Positions 1 to 6,860 of a stretch of DNA of 7,286 nt are shown piece by piece. Position 1 is the stretch's first letter. Each line of letters begins with the position of its first letter. Made by a program: the position numbers and the translations under genes. Under the pieces are notes generated by a model. That model did no database searches and had not been told where the DNA came from. It saw only the letters and a program-made list of their open reading frames with translations. The stretch is from Geodermatophilaceae bacterium (GTDB lineage: Bacteria; Actinomycetota; Actinomycetes; Mycobacteriales; Geodermatophilaceae): NCBI GenBank assembly GCA_013811805.1, contig JACCUM010000209.1:1-7286 (forward strand). The letters run 5' to 3'.

Positions 1-2
1 AC

Positions 3-80
3 AGCTCCGAGGGCTCCATGGCCCAACTCAACCCGACCAGCGATACTGACACCACCGCCGCGATCGACAGCGGCGCGTAG
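3..80 (+). CDS. 3' end of an unidentified gene cut by the window edge
   Basis: The frame starting at base 3 is open from the left edge to a TAG at 78-80 and gives 25 residues ending in TDTTAAIDSGA. About 22 of its 25 third codon positions are G or C, as expected for real coding sequence in a GC-rich actinobacterium, and the two other + strand frames look less coding-like. The tail is polar, rich in Asp, Thr and Ser, with no domain or motif, so neither family nor function can be named. An ATG at 18 is in frame but would give only 20 residues, so this is more likely the tail of a longer upstream gene. It ends 62 nt before the ABM gene on the same strand, so the two could share a transcript. Confidence 0.5.
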   Translation, partial: SSEGSMAQLNPTSDTDTTAAIDSGA

Positions 81-123
81 ACATCGAAGATCAACCCTCA
101 AACCCCACCACTCCGCGGGGCAC

Positions 124-137
124 TGCCGGTATCGGCA
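124..137. promoter_or_regulatory. Near-palindrome / small hairpin just before the ABM gene
   Basis: TGCCG (124-128) and CGGCA (133-137) are perfect inverted arms around GTAT. Read as DNA, the 14-mer is symmetric at 12 of 14 positions, which would fit a small operator. Read as RNA, it is a 5-bp stem ending 5 nt before the GTG at 143. There is no T tract, so it is not a standard intrinsic terminator for the upstream gene. Its role is unknown and it may be chance. Confidence 0.2.
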
Positions 138-142
138 CACTC

Positions 143-961
143 GTGAGCGGGAATGAAACGGGCCAGCAGAACGATGTTCATAGTGCGATGAACGTTCCGA
201 ACCTCACTCAGATGCCCCAACTCCTCCGGCCCAGTCCCGCTGAGCCGCCACGTGACCAGCCGATCACGGTGACCGTCGCCCGCACTGTGCTGCCGGACAA
301 CCAGCAGGCCTTCGAGGACTGGGCGGGCGGCATTCAGGCGCGGATGTCGGATTACCCCGGTCACCTCGGCTCGACGATGCTCAGCCCCGGACCGGGGGAG
401 GACGAGTACCACATCGTCTACCGCTTCGCCGACGCGCAGACCCTGCACGACTGGGAGGGCTCCGAGGAACGCGCCCAGTGGTTGGCCAAGCTGGAGGAAA
501 TGGTCGAGAGCGAGCGCATCGCCCATGTCACCGGTCTGGAAACCTGGTTCAGCCTTCCCGACCGCGCAGACCAAGGACCGCCGCGCTGGAAGATGGTCGC
601 GGTCACCAGCACGGTCATCTTTGCCCTGCAGTTACCGATCCAGGCTTACCTACTCTCCGTCCTGCTAGACTGGCCGCTCGTCCTACGGGCCGCAATCATG
701 GCGGTGGCGATGACCCTGCTGATGACCTACATCGTCATGCCGCGAGTCACCAGGCTCCTGCGGCGCTGGCTATACCCGAATGCCGACCAAGCCGCGATCA
801 CCACAGCCGACGTGGGCGATGACCGCGCCGCGTCTGCTGAGTCAACACAGAAGTCAGTCGTGCGCTTCTGGGAACAGGTCGGCCAAGCGCAGCCGGGTCG
901 AGCCGCCGCGCGGGACCGGACTCTGGCCGGCCTCGAGGTTCTGGCCTCACCCTCGCGCTGA
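143..961 (+). CDS. ABM-domain (antibiotic biosynthesis monooxygenase-like) membrane protein
   Basis: The 272-residue product starts with a polar, Pro-rich stretch (1-40). An ABM-like ferredoxin-fold domain follows (about 41-137, from PITVTVARTVLP through DEYHIVYRF to GLETWFSLP). Two hydrophobic helices come next (about 151-171 and 178-199), then a basic RLLRRWLYP segment (204-212). An ABM domain with two C-terminal helices and a GLETWF-type motif matches the uncharacterised COG3224-type family, not the short soluble monooxygenases; this assignment is from memory of the family. No substrate can be named, and the family name does not prove monooxygenase activity. Residues about 213-272 follow the usual family end and look like a disordered extra tail. 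GTG 143 is the first possible start in this open frame. Neither it nor ATG 188 (257 residues) has a clear Shine-Dalgarno, so the start is uncertain. The gene converges on lhr. Confidence 0.8.
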   Translation: MSGNETGQQNDVHSAMNVPNLTQMPQLLRPSPAEPPRDQPITVTVARTVLPDNQQAFEDWAGGIQARMSDYPGHLGSTMLSPGPGEDEYHIVYRFADAQTLHDWEGSEERAQWLAKLEEMVESERIAHVTGLETWFSLPDRADQGPPRWKMVAVTSTVIFALQLPIQAYLLSVLLDWPLVLRAAIMAVAMTLLMTYIVMPRVTRLLRRWLYPNADQAAITTADVGDDRAASAESTQKSVVRFWEQVGQAQPGRAAARDRTLAGLEVLASPSR

Positions 962-983
962 CCAGAGTCGTTGCCTGCATTCC

Positions 984-1038
984 GGCGGTTCGCTACCCCA
1001 ACGGGCTGTTGCGGGGCGTCTTAGTGGCGGTTCGCTAC
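984..1038. repeat. 13-bp direct repeat, two copies 42 bp apart
   Basis: GGCGGTTCGCTAC occurs at 984-996 and again, without mismatch, at 1026-1038. Similarity continues imperfectly for about 12 bases after each copy (CAACGGGCTG against CAACCGGCCCTG). Both copies lie in the non-coding gap between the convergent ABM and lhr genes, with a predicted hairpin between them. I saw no third copy in the window. It could be a small tandem duplication or paired binding sites. Confidence 0.55.
996..1015. terminator. Possible hairpin between convergent genes
   Basis: CCCCAAC (996-1002) can pair with GTTG-C-GGGG (1008-1015 with one bulged C at 1012), giving a 7-bp, mostly GC stem and a 5-nt loop. It lies 35 nt past the ABM stop and 45 nt past the lhr stop, where a terminator serving either gene would be expected. 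No T run follows on either strand, so an intrinsic terminator is not proven, although actinobacterial terminators often lack a clean T tract. Confidence 0.3.
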
Positions 1039-1059
1039 ACAACCGGCCCTGCGCGTGGA

Positions 1060-4000
1060 TCATGGCCGGCGCAACCGCAGGCCACGTGGGGTCACCGCGA
1101 AGCCGGCCCGCTCCAGGGCCCGGGTCATCGGCGAGTCCTCTATCGCGGGGGCACCGTCGCTGCGCTGTACCGTCAGCCGGCCTAGTGCTCCTCGCTTCGC
1201 CCCGTTGGCCAGTGCGGTCGCTGCTTCGGCCAGCGTGTCCGGATCATCGGTGAACGTGAGCAGGGATCGGCCGCCACGTTCAACGTAGAGCACCAGCGCA
1301 CCGTTTACGAGGACGACCACCCCACCGGCCTTGCGGCCCGGCCGGTGCCCGCCCTCTCGCGCCGGCCAGGGTAAGGCCGCACCGTACGGATTGGCCGGAT
1401 CTGCTGCTGCCAGCAGCACCGCACCGGAGCCCTTGCCGTCACTGGGGCCGGTGATCCCCCGAAGGCGGTCGACCGCGCCGATCGAGCCGAACTGTGCGGC
1501 TCCGAGCGACTCGATGAAGTACCCACGTCGCAGCCGACCACTTTCCTCCATCGCGCGCAGGACCGGATAGAGCGTGGCGAAAGCGCCCGGCATCTCGTCC
1601 ACACCCGAGGCGCTGCGAGTCAACACCCCATGGCGTTCGACCAGACTCTCGGCCCGTGCGTGAACCCGGCGGGTGGGGTCCGGGTCCCGCTCGGGGACTG
1701 TCGACCAGCGACCGCCGACCTGCGGCGGCCCGGACCGTGACGGCATCCGGGCTCGACCGGGACGGGCACCACGGCCGTACCGGGGCTTGACTCGGGTCGC
1801 TTGCCGGTGGGTGCCGCGTCCGGCCAAGGTTGTCCGCAGTGGCGTCAACGTGTCGTTGGTCAGTACACCGGCCCAGACGAGATCCCAGAGTGCGGTCACC
1901 ACCTCGGCGTCGTCGGTGCTGCCCACGGCCGTGACCAGGTCACGGAAGAACATCGCTCGCCCGTCGGCGAGCGCGCTCAGCACGGCGAGTGCCAGATCGG
2001 AGTCGACGGGTAGAGCCTCCGGAAGCAGGAGGGGCGCCAGATCGGCCGGAACCAGAGTGAGCCAGCCATCCGAGCCCGGCAGCCCACCCGCACCGGTCCA
2101 CAGCACCTCACCCGCACTGGTGAGTTCGTCCAACATCGAGGGCTGGTAGTCGCGCACCCGCGCCGGGAGGACCAGGGTCTCCAGCGCCGATGCCGGGACG
2201 AGCGCCCCAGCGAGTTGCTCCACAACGGTGAGCACACCGTCCACACCGGACAGTCGCGGGCCGACACCCTGCCAGAGCGGCAGGAATCGCCCGAACGTCT
2301 GCGGCTCGACCGGCTCGACTTCCTTGCGCAGGGCGGCCAACGAGCGCCGGCGGATCATCCGCAGGACGTCGGTGTCGCACCATTCCAGCCCGGTTCCTTG
2401 CGGCCGGAACTCGCCACTGGTGATCCGGCCGCTACCCGACAGCCGGCTCAGCGTCGCGTTGACGACGGCGACCCCCAGCCCAAGACGCCCGGCGCAGTGC
2501 TCGGCATGGAACGGCCCGTGCGTACGGGCGAAGCGGCCGACGAGATCACCGACCGGGTCTGCTACGGGCTCGGTGAAGACCTCGGGTACGCCGACCGGCA
2601 GCGCCACACCCAGTGCGTCGCGCAGTCGCCCGGCGTCCTCGATCGCCGCGAAGCGGTCCTCACCGGCTATCCGGACCGGCAGGATTCGGCGCGCCGCGAC
2701 CAATTCTTCCAACCAAGCATCCGCGATCCCGCGAGCGGCGGCCTCGTCACTGCGCAGATCACCAACCAGCCGGAAGAGGTCAGCAGCGCCGTCCAGGTCC
2801 CGCGGATGCCGGTCGGGTGGTAGCCGCTGCACTTCGTTCTCGACCTCCAACAGCGAGGTCAGGTCGAGCAGTTCACGGAGCTCGGCTTGACCGAGCAGTT
2901 CGGCCAGCAGCGTGTTGTCCAATGCCAACGCCTGGGCGCGTCGCTCGGCCAGCGGTGCGTCGCCGTCGTATATGAAGGCGCCGACATAGCCGAACAGCAA
3001 TGATTGCGCGAACGGCGAAGCGTTCTGCGTCTCCACGTCGACAACCCGGATCCGACGCGATGTGATGTCCCGCATCAAGGTGACCAGGCCGGCCACGTCG
3101 TACACGTCCTGAAGGCATTCGCGTACGGTCTCGAGCACGATCGGAAACGACCCGTAATCACTTGCCACCCCAAGCAATTGAGCGGCGCGTTGGCGTTGCT
3201 GCCAGAGCGGGGTGCGGCGTCGCGGGTCACGGCGGGGCAGCAGCAGCGCCCGGGCGGCGCACTCGCGGAATCGGGAGGCGAACAGCGCCGACCCCCCGAC
3301 CTCGGCGGTGACCGCCGCCTCCACGTCATCCGGGTCGAGCAGGATCAACGTGGCCGATGGCGCTTCTCCGGTCGTGTCCGGCAGTCGCAACACGATCCCG
3401 TCGTCGGAGTGCATGGCCACGACGTCGGTACCTAGTTGCTCGCGCAACCGAGCGGTCAGGACGAGCGCCCACGGGGCATTGACCGGCGCCCCGAACGGGG
3501 AGTGCACGACCAGTCGCCAGTCGCCGAGTTCGTCGCGGAAGCGCTCGACCACCATCGTGCGGTCATCAGGTAGGTGGCCCGTCGCCTCGGTCTGGTCGCG
3601 GAGGTAGGCGAGCAGGTTGTCGGTCGCCCAGGCGTCCAGCCCGGCCTCGCCCAGCCGGCCGCGGGCCCGGTCCTGTGCGCCGTCGCGCTGGTTGCCGACC
3701 TCGCGGAGAAACGCCCCGACGGCGCGGCCGAGCTCCAGCGGACGTCCGGGTGCGTCCCCGTGCCAGAACGGCATCTTCCCCGGCTGCCCAGGTGCGGGAC
3801 TGACCAGGACCCGATCGTGGGTGATGTCCTCGATCCGCCATGAAGAGGAGCCGAGCAGGAACACGTCGCCGTTGCGGGACTCGTAGACCATCTCCTCGTC
3901 GAGTTCGCCGACCCGGCGGCCCACCATCCCTGGTTCGCCGACCAGGAACACGCCAAACATCCCGCGGTCGGGGATCGTGCCGCCGCTGGTCACCGCCAGT

Positions 4001-5628
4001 CGCTGCGCCCCGGCCCGGGCGGTGACCGTGTCGGTGACCCGGTCCCAGGTGACCCGCGGGCGGAGTTCGGCGAAGGCGTCGGAGGGATACCTGCCGGCGA
4101 GCATGTCCAGAACTGCGTGCAGCGCCGATTCCGGGAGCCCGGCGTATGGCGCAGCTCGCCGTACGAGGGCTCCGATTTCGTCGACGGTCAGCGGGCCGAG
4201 CGCCACCATCGCGACGATCTGCTGGGCAAGCACGTCCAACGGATTGCGCAGATACCGCAGCGATTCGATCTGGCCGGCCTGCATCCGTTCGGCCACAACC
4301 GCCGTCTGGAGCAGGTCGCCGCGGAACTTCGGGAACAGCACGCCACTGCTCACCGCCCCCACCTGGTGCCCGGCCCGCCCGACCCGCTGCAGCCCCGACG
4401 CGACCGTGGGCGGAGACTCCACTTGGATCACCAGGTCGACGGCGCCCATGTCGATGCCGAGTTCCAGGCTCGAGGTGGCGACGACGGCGGGCAGCCGGCC
4501 GGACTTGAGCGCCTCCTCCACCACGGCCCGCTGCTCACGGGAGACCGAGCCGTGGTGGGCCGCCGCTACCGGGATGAAACCGGCCGGTTTGGCAGCGCCG
4601 ATCCCGGCTTGGGCCATCAGTTGAGTCGGCATCTGTTGCGGATCGTCGACCTCGATGCCGGCCCGGGTGGCGGCCAGTTCGTTGAGCCGGGAGGTCAGTC
4701 GCTCGGCCAGCCGCCGGGAGTTGACGAACACGATCGTGCTGCGATGGGCCTCGACCAGATCGAGGACACGTTCCTCGACGTGCGGCCAGATGCTCGTACG
4801 AGGCTGCGAGCCGGCCGCCGATCCGGCGAGTTCGCCGGTCTCGGCGCCGAGTTCGGCGAGATCCTCGACCGGGACGACGACCGACAGCTCGACCTGCTTG
4901 TCCACCGGCGGAGCCACCACCTGGACCGGTCGACCGCCGGCGAGGAAGGTCGCCACCTCGTCGATCGGCCGCACGGTCGCCGACAGGCCGATCCGCTGCG
5001 CCGGTAGGTCGAGCAGATCGTCCAGGCGCTCGAGGGACAGCGCCAGGTGCGTGCCGCGCTTGCTCGGCAGCACCGCATGGACCTCGTCGAGGATCACCGT
5101 TGTGACCGCGCGCAAGGCTTCCCGAGCGCTGCTGGTCAAGATCAAGAACAGCGACTCGGGGGTGGTGATGAGGATGTCCGCGCCGTGCCTGGCAAAGGCG
5201 CGTCGCTGCTCGGGCGCGGTGTCTCCGGATCGAATGGCGACCTCGATGCCCGGCGGTGCCTCCCCGAGCCGAGCCGCGGCTTGACCGATGCCGGCCAACG
5301 GAGCTCGCAGGTTGCGTTCGACGTCCACGGCCAACGCTTTGAGGGGGGAGATGTAGAGCACCCGACACCGGGCCTCCGGGACGGGCGGCGGGTCAGACCG
5401 CGCGCCGCGGTGGCGCGCCACCCGTGGGGGAAGCGGATGACTGGTGAGTTGGTCGATCGACCAGAGGAACGCTGCAAGAGTCTTGCCTGAACCGGTCGGG
5501 GCCACCACCAGGGTGTGCGCCCCCCCGGAGATCGACTCCCACGCAGCGATCTGTGCGCTGGTCGGAGCCGCGAACGCGCCGCGAAACCAGGCACGGGTGG
5601 CTGGTCCGAACCGATCCAGAGAACTCAC
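1060..5628 (-). CDS. lhr: ATP-dependent DNA repair helicase Lhr, full length
   Basis: This superfamily-2 helicase has 1522 residues, close to E. coli Lhr (1538) and M. smegmatis Lhr (1507, from memory), so both core and C-terminal half are present. The mycobacterial enzyme is a 3'-to-5' ssDNA translocase that unwinds RNA:DNA hybrids and is linked to the DNA-damage response. Motifs in order: TSAQ (Q-like, 23-26), Walker A APTGSGKT (43-50), Ia ISPLKALAVD (93-102), II DEVH (181-184), III SAT (216-218), IV IVFVNSRRLAERL (299-311), V ATSSLELGIDMG (384-395), VI QRVGRAGHQ (414-422). The winged-helix and Lhr-specific core domains follow to about 860; W597 in SSSWRIED lies where the mycobacterial structure has a DNA-stacking Trp (recalled). 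The C-terminal part has EWCDTDVLR (1082-1090), RRRSLAALRKEVEPVEP (1093-1109), an Arg-rich linker (1271-1308) and RRGYFIESLGAAQF (1367-1380). No frameshift or missing catalytic residue was seen. The start is GTG (5626-5628) with GAGG 8 nt upstream. No nei gene follows; the downstream neighbour is convergent. Confidence 0.97.
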   Translation of the reverse strand: MSSLDRFGPATRAWFRGAFAAPTSAQIAAWESISGGAHTLVVAPTGSGKTLAAFLWSIDQLTSHPLPPRVARHRGARSDPPPVPEARCRVLYISPLKALAVDVERNLRAPLAGIGQAAARLGEAPPGIEVAIRSGDTAPEQRRAFARHGADILITTPESLFLILTSSAREALRAVTTVILDEVHAVLPSKRGTHLALSLERLDDLLDLPAQRIGLSATVRPIDEVATFLAGGRPVQVVAPPVDKQVELSVVVPVEDLAELGAETGELAGSAAGSQPRTSIWPHVEERVLDLVEAHRSTIVFVNSRRLAERLTSRLNELAATRAGIEVDDPQQMPTQLMAQAGIGAAKPAGFIPVAAAHHGSVSREQRAVVEEALKSGRLPAVVATSSLELGIDMGAVDLVIQVESPPTVASGLQRVGRAGHQVGAVSSGVLFPKFRGDLLQTAVVAERMQAGQIESLRYLRNPLDVLAQQIVAMVALGPLTVDEIGALVRRAAPYAGLPESALHAVLDMLAGRYPSDAFAELRPRVTWDRVTDTVTARAGAQRLAVTSGGTIPDRGMFGVFLVGEPGMVGRRVGELDEEMVYESRNGDVFLLGSSSWRIEDITHDRVLVSPAPGQPGKMPFWHGDAPGRPLELGRAVGAFLREVGNQRDGAQDRARGRLGEAGLDAWATDNLLAYLRDQTEATGHLPDDRTMVVERFRDELGDWRLVVHSPFGAPVNAPWALVLTARLREQLGTDVVAMHSDDGIVLRLPDTTGEAPSATLILLDPDDVEAAVTAEVGGSALFASRFRECAARALLLPRRDPRRRTPLWQQRQRAAQLLGVASDYGSFPIVLETVRECLQDVYDVAGLVTLMRDITSRRIRVVDVETQNASPFAQSLLFGYVGAFIYDGDAPLAERRAQALALDNTLLAELLGQAELRELLDLTSLLEVENEVQRLPPDRHPRDLDGAADLFRLVGDLRSDEAAARGIADAWLEELVAARRILPVRIAGEDRFAAIEDAGRLRDALGVALPVGVPEVFTEPVADPVGDLVGRFARTHGPFHAEHCAGRLGLGVAVVNATLSRLSGSGRITSGEFRPQGTGLEWCDTDVLRMIRRRSLAALRKEVEPVEPQTFGRFLPLWQGVGPRLSGVDGVLTVVEQLAGALVPASALETLVLPARVRDYQPSMLDELTSAGEVLWTGAGGLPGSDGWLTLVPADLAPLLLPEALPVDSDLALAVLSALADGRAMFFRDLVTAVGSTDDAEVVTALWDLVWAGVLTNDTLTPLRTTLAGRGTHRQATRVKPRYGRGARPGRARMPSRSGPPQVGGRWSTVPERDPDPTRRVHARAESLVERHGVLTRSASGVDEMPGAFATLYPVLRAMEESGRLRRGYFIESLGAAQFGSIGAVDRLRGITGPSDGKGSGAVLLAAADPANPYGAALPWPAREGGHRPGRKAGGVVVLVNGALVLYVERGGRSLLTFTDDPDTLAEAATALANGAKRGALGRLTVQRSDGAPAIEDSPMTRALERAGFAVTPRGLRLRRP

Positions 5629-5712
5629 CTGGTCATCCTCGCCCAGAGATCGGACAACGGGTCGGCCAGTCCTTCACGTGCGCAAGACACGGGGAAGGGT
5701 CACAATCTGTTG
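5629..5712. promoter_or_regulatory. Divergent promoter region of lhr and the lppM-like gene
   Basis: This 84-nt gap must hold the 5' signals of both genes unless the promoters lie inside coding sequence. For lhr (- strand) there is a GAGG Shine-Dalgarno at 5637-5640, 8 nt from the GTG. On the same strand TTGTCCGAT (5649-5657), an 8-nt spacer and GAGGAT (5635-5640) loosely resemble the actinobacterial damage promoter motif TTGTCRGTG-N8-TANNNT. For the lipoprotein gene (+ strand) GGGGAAGGG at 5691-5699 is the purine-rich ribosome site. No palindromic LexA-type SOS box is seen. No strong -35/-10 pair is obvious in either direction. Confidence 0.5.
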
Positions 5713-6801
5713 GTGAGCAGTTCTTCGACTCCTACCCGGCCTCGTTCCAGCCGGCGCCGTGGTCTGCGTACGGTCTTGTTCTTGGGACTGGCCGTCGTGT
5801 TGAGCGGTTGTCTCAAGTACGACCTGACCCTGGTCGTCAGCGAGGACGACACGTTGGACGGCACGTTGATCGTCGCCGTGGCTCGTGAGTTCGCGGTGGG
5901 GCAGGACATCTTCGGGCGGTCCGGGGAGCTGACCCCCTCACAGGGGTCGGTCACCAAGGAGGCCTACGAGGACGCCGACTACGTGGGCACCAGGTATGCC
6001 ATCAGCGGAGTTCCGATCTCGGAGATCGACGCGCTGTCCTCCGACAGCAACACCCGGTTCGCGCTCACCCACGAAGGCGATGAGTACCTTCTCGATGCCA
6101 GTCTGGATTTCAATCTCGCCGGCCCCGACACGGTGCCGACCGACAACAGCTTCACCGCAATGGTGTCGATGACCTTTCCTGGGGCGGTCATCGAGTCCAA
6201 CGGCGCGATCCAGGGCAACACTGTCGTCTGGGCGCAGTTGCGTCCGGACGCCGACAACACGCTGACCGCACGGGCCAGTGCTATCGCCAATGGTGAGGCC
6301 GGTACTGCCTCGGACTCCGGCATCGCTTGGTGGATATGGGCGCTCGGTGGCCTCGGCTTGCTCCTCGTGGCCGCCCTTGTGACCGTCCTTCTTCTGGGTC
6401 GGCGTCGAGCGGCCACGGCAGCCCGGGCAGCTGAGGCAGAGGCGGCCACCCACGGAGAGCCGGGACAGCCGGGACGGTACGACGAGTACGGGACCTGGGT
6501 GCCCCAGGCGGGCTATGGGCAGGAGAGCGGCTACTACGACTCAGGCCAAGGCGACGGGTACGGCTCGTACTACGGCACGCCGGAGGGCACGTACGGTGAC
6601 ACATACTCCGGCGAGGCGTATCCGCACCACTCGTACGGGGGGAGCTACGGCACGTCGTCCGGCGAGGCCTACGGCGGTCCTCCGGGAACGCGGCCGTACC
6701 CGCAGGTCGGCCCACCGCACGGCGACAACTCCGGGCAGACGGTAGTCGGCGCTCCAGACAGCTCTGCGCCGCATGGATGGTCACCTAGGCCGCCTACTTA
6801 G
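5713..6801 (+). CDS. LppM-domain lipoprotein with a membrane helix and Tyr/Gly-rich tail
   Basis: The product has 362 residues from GTG 5713. Residues 1-33 form a lipoprotein signal: an Arg-rich n-region (RSSRRR, 11-16), a hydrophobic core (VLFLGLAVVL, 21-30) and a lipobox LSGC with Cys33 as the lipidated residue. The exported domain (34 to about 190) begins LKYDLTLVVSEDDTLDGTL, typical of the LppM family. LppM of M. tuberculosis has a lipobox, a beta-rich domain reported to bind phosphatidylinositol mannosides, and a C-terminal membrane helix. Here the helix is about 204-228, followed by GRRRA, so by the positive-inside rule the tail (229-362) should be cytoplasmic. The tail is Ala/Glu-rich (231-247), then Tyr/Gly/Ser-rich (about 256-330), with SGEAY twice. 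TTG 5710, also in frame, is 10 nt from the purine-rich site against 13 nt for GTG 5713, so the start could be one codon earlier. The family call is from N-terminal pattern and architecture, not a search. Confidence 0.8.
   Translation: MSSSSTPTRPRSSRRRGLRTVLFLGLAVVLSGCLKYDLTLVVSEDDTLDGTLIVAVAREFAVGQDIFGRSGELTPSQGSVTKEAYEDADYVGTRYAISGVPISEIDALSSDSNTRFALTHEGDEYLLDASLDFNLAGPDTVPTDNSFTAMVSMTFPGAVIESNGAIQGNTVVWAQLRPDADNTLTARASAIANGEAGTASDSGIAWWIWALGGLGLLLVAALVTVLLLGRRRAATAARAAEAEAATHGEPGQPGRYDEYGTWVPQAGYGQESGYYDSGQGDGYGSYYGTPEGTYGDTYSGEAYPHHSYGGSYGTSSGEAYGGPPGTRPYPQVGPPHGDNSGQTVVGAPDSSAPHGWSPRPPT
6478..6700 (+). repeat. Low-complexity Tyr/Gly-coding stretch inside the lipoprotein gene
   Basis: This part of the lppM-like gene is rich in TAC, GGC and TCC codons, with degenerate short repeats. 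TCCGGCGAGGC occurs at 6607-6617 and 6658-6668, 51 bp apart, both encoding SGEA followed by a Tyr codon. TACGGCACG also recurs in both halves. About 15 Tyr fall within residues 256-330. Such stretches tend to expand and contract by slippage. Confidence 0.5.
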
Positions 6802-6860
6802 TGCTAGCCGACGGTTACCCGGCGGTAGGAACGGGTTCGCCCGCTGGCACACTCGAGGTC

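Noticed and set aside
134..143. GGCACACTCG shared by the ABM start region (134-143) and the acyl-CoA dehydrogenase leader (6846-6855)
   Set aside because: Repeated 10-mers are expected many times by chance in 7 kb, and the distance to the start codon differs (0 against 5 nt), so it is not treated as a shared promoter element.
1043..1069. CCGGCC / GGCCGG inverted arms at the lhr stop
   Set aside because: A 6-bp stem with a 15-nt loop partly inside the coding sequence is common in GC-rich DNA and has no T tract.
4117..5007. Long + strand open frame (296 codons) antisense to lhr
   Set aside because: It lies wholly opposite the lhr helicase core, whose motifs are intact. It is a Gly/Arg/Asp/His-rich translation without recognisable motifs, as expected for a GC-rich shadow frame. 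The same holds for the + strand frames at 2215-2890, 3004-3607, 3977-4624 and 4655-5284.
5515..5712. N-terminal extension of the lipoprotein gene to ATG 5515
   Set aside because: It would overlap the start of lhr by more than 100 nt and bury the signal peptide and lipobox 66 residues inside the protein. GTG 5713 (or TTG 5710) gives a normal lipoprotein signal with a purine-rich site upstream.
5938..6453. - strand frames opposite the lipoprotein gene
   Set aside because: The + strand frame has a signal peptide, lipobox, domain and membrane helix. The antisense frames have no such features and fit shadow frames in GC-rich DNA.
6832..6843. CGGG-TTCG-CCCG hairpin between the lipoprotein and acyl-CoA dehydrogenase genes
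   Set aside because: The stem has only 4 bp and no T tract follows. It competes with another weak pairing (ACCCG 6817-6821 with CGGGT 6832-6836). Not enough to call a terminator.
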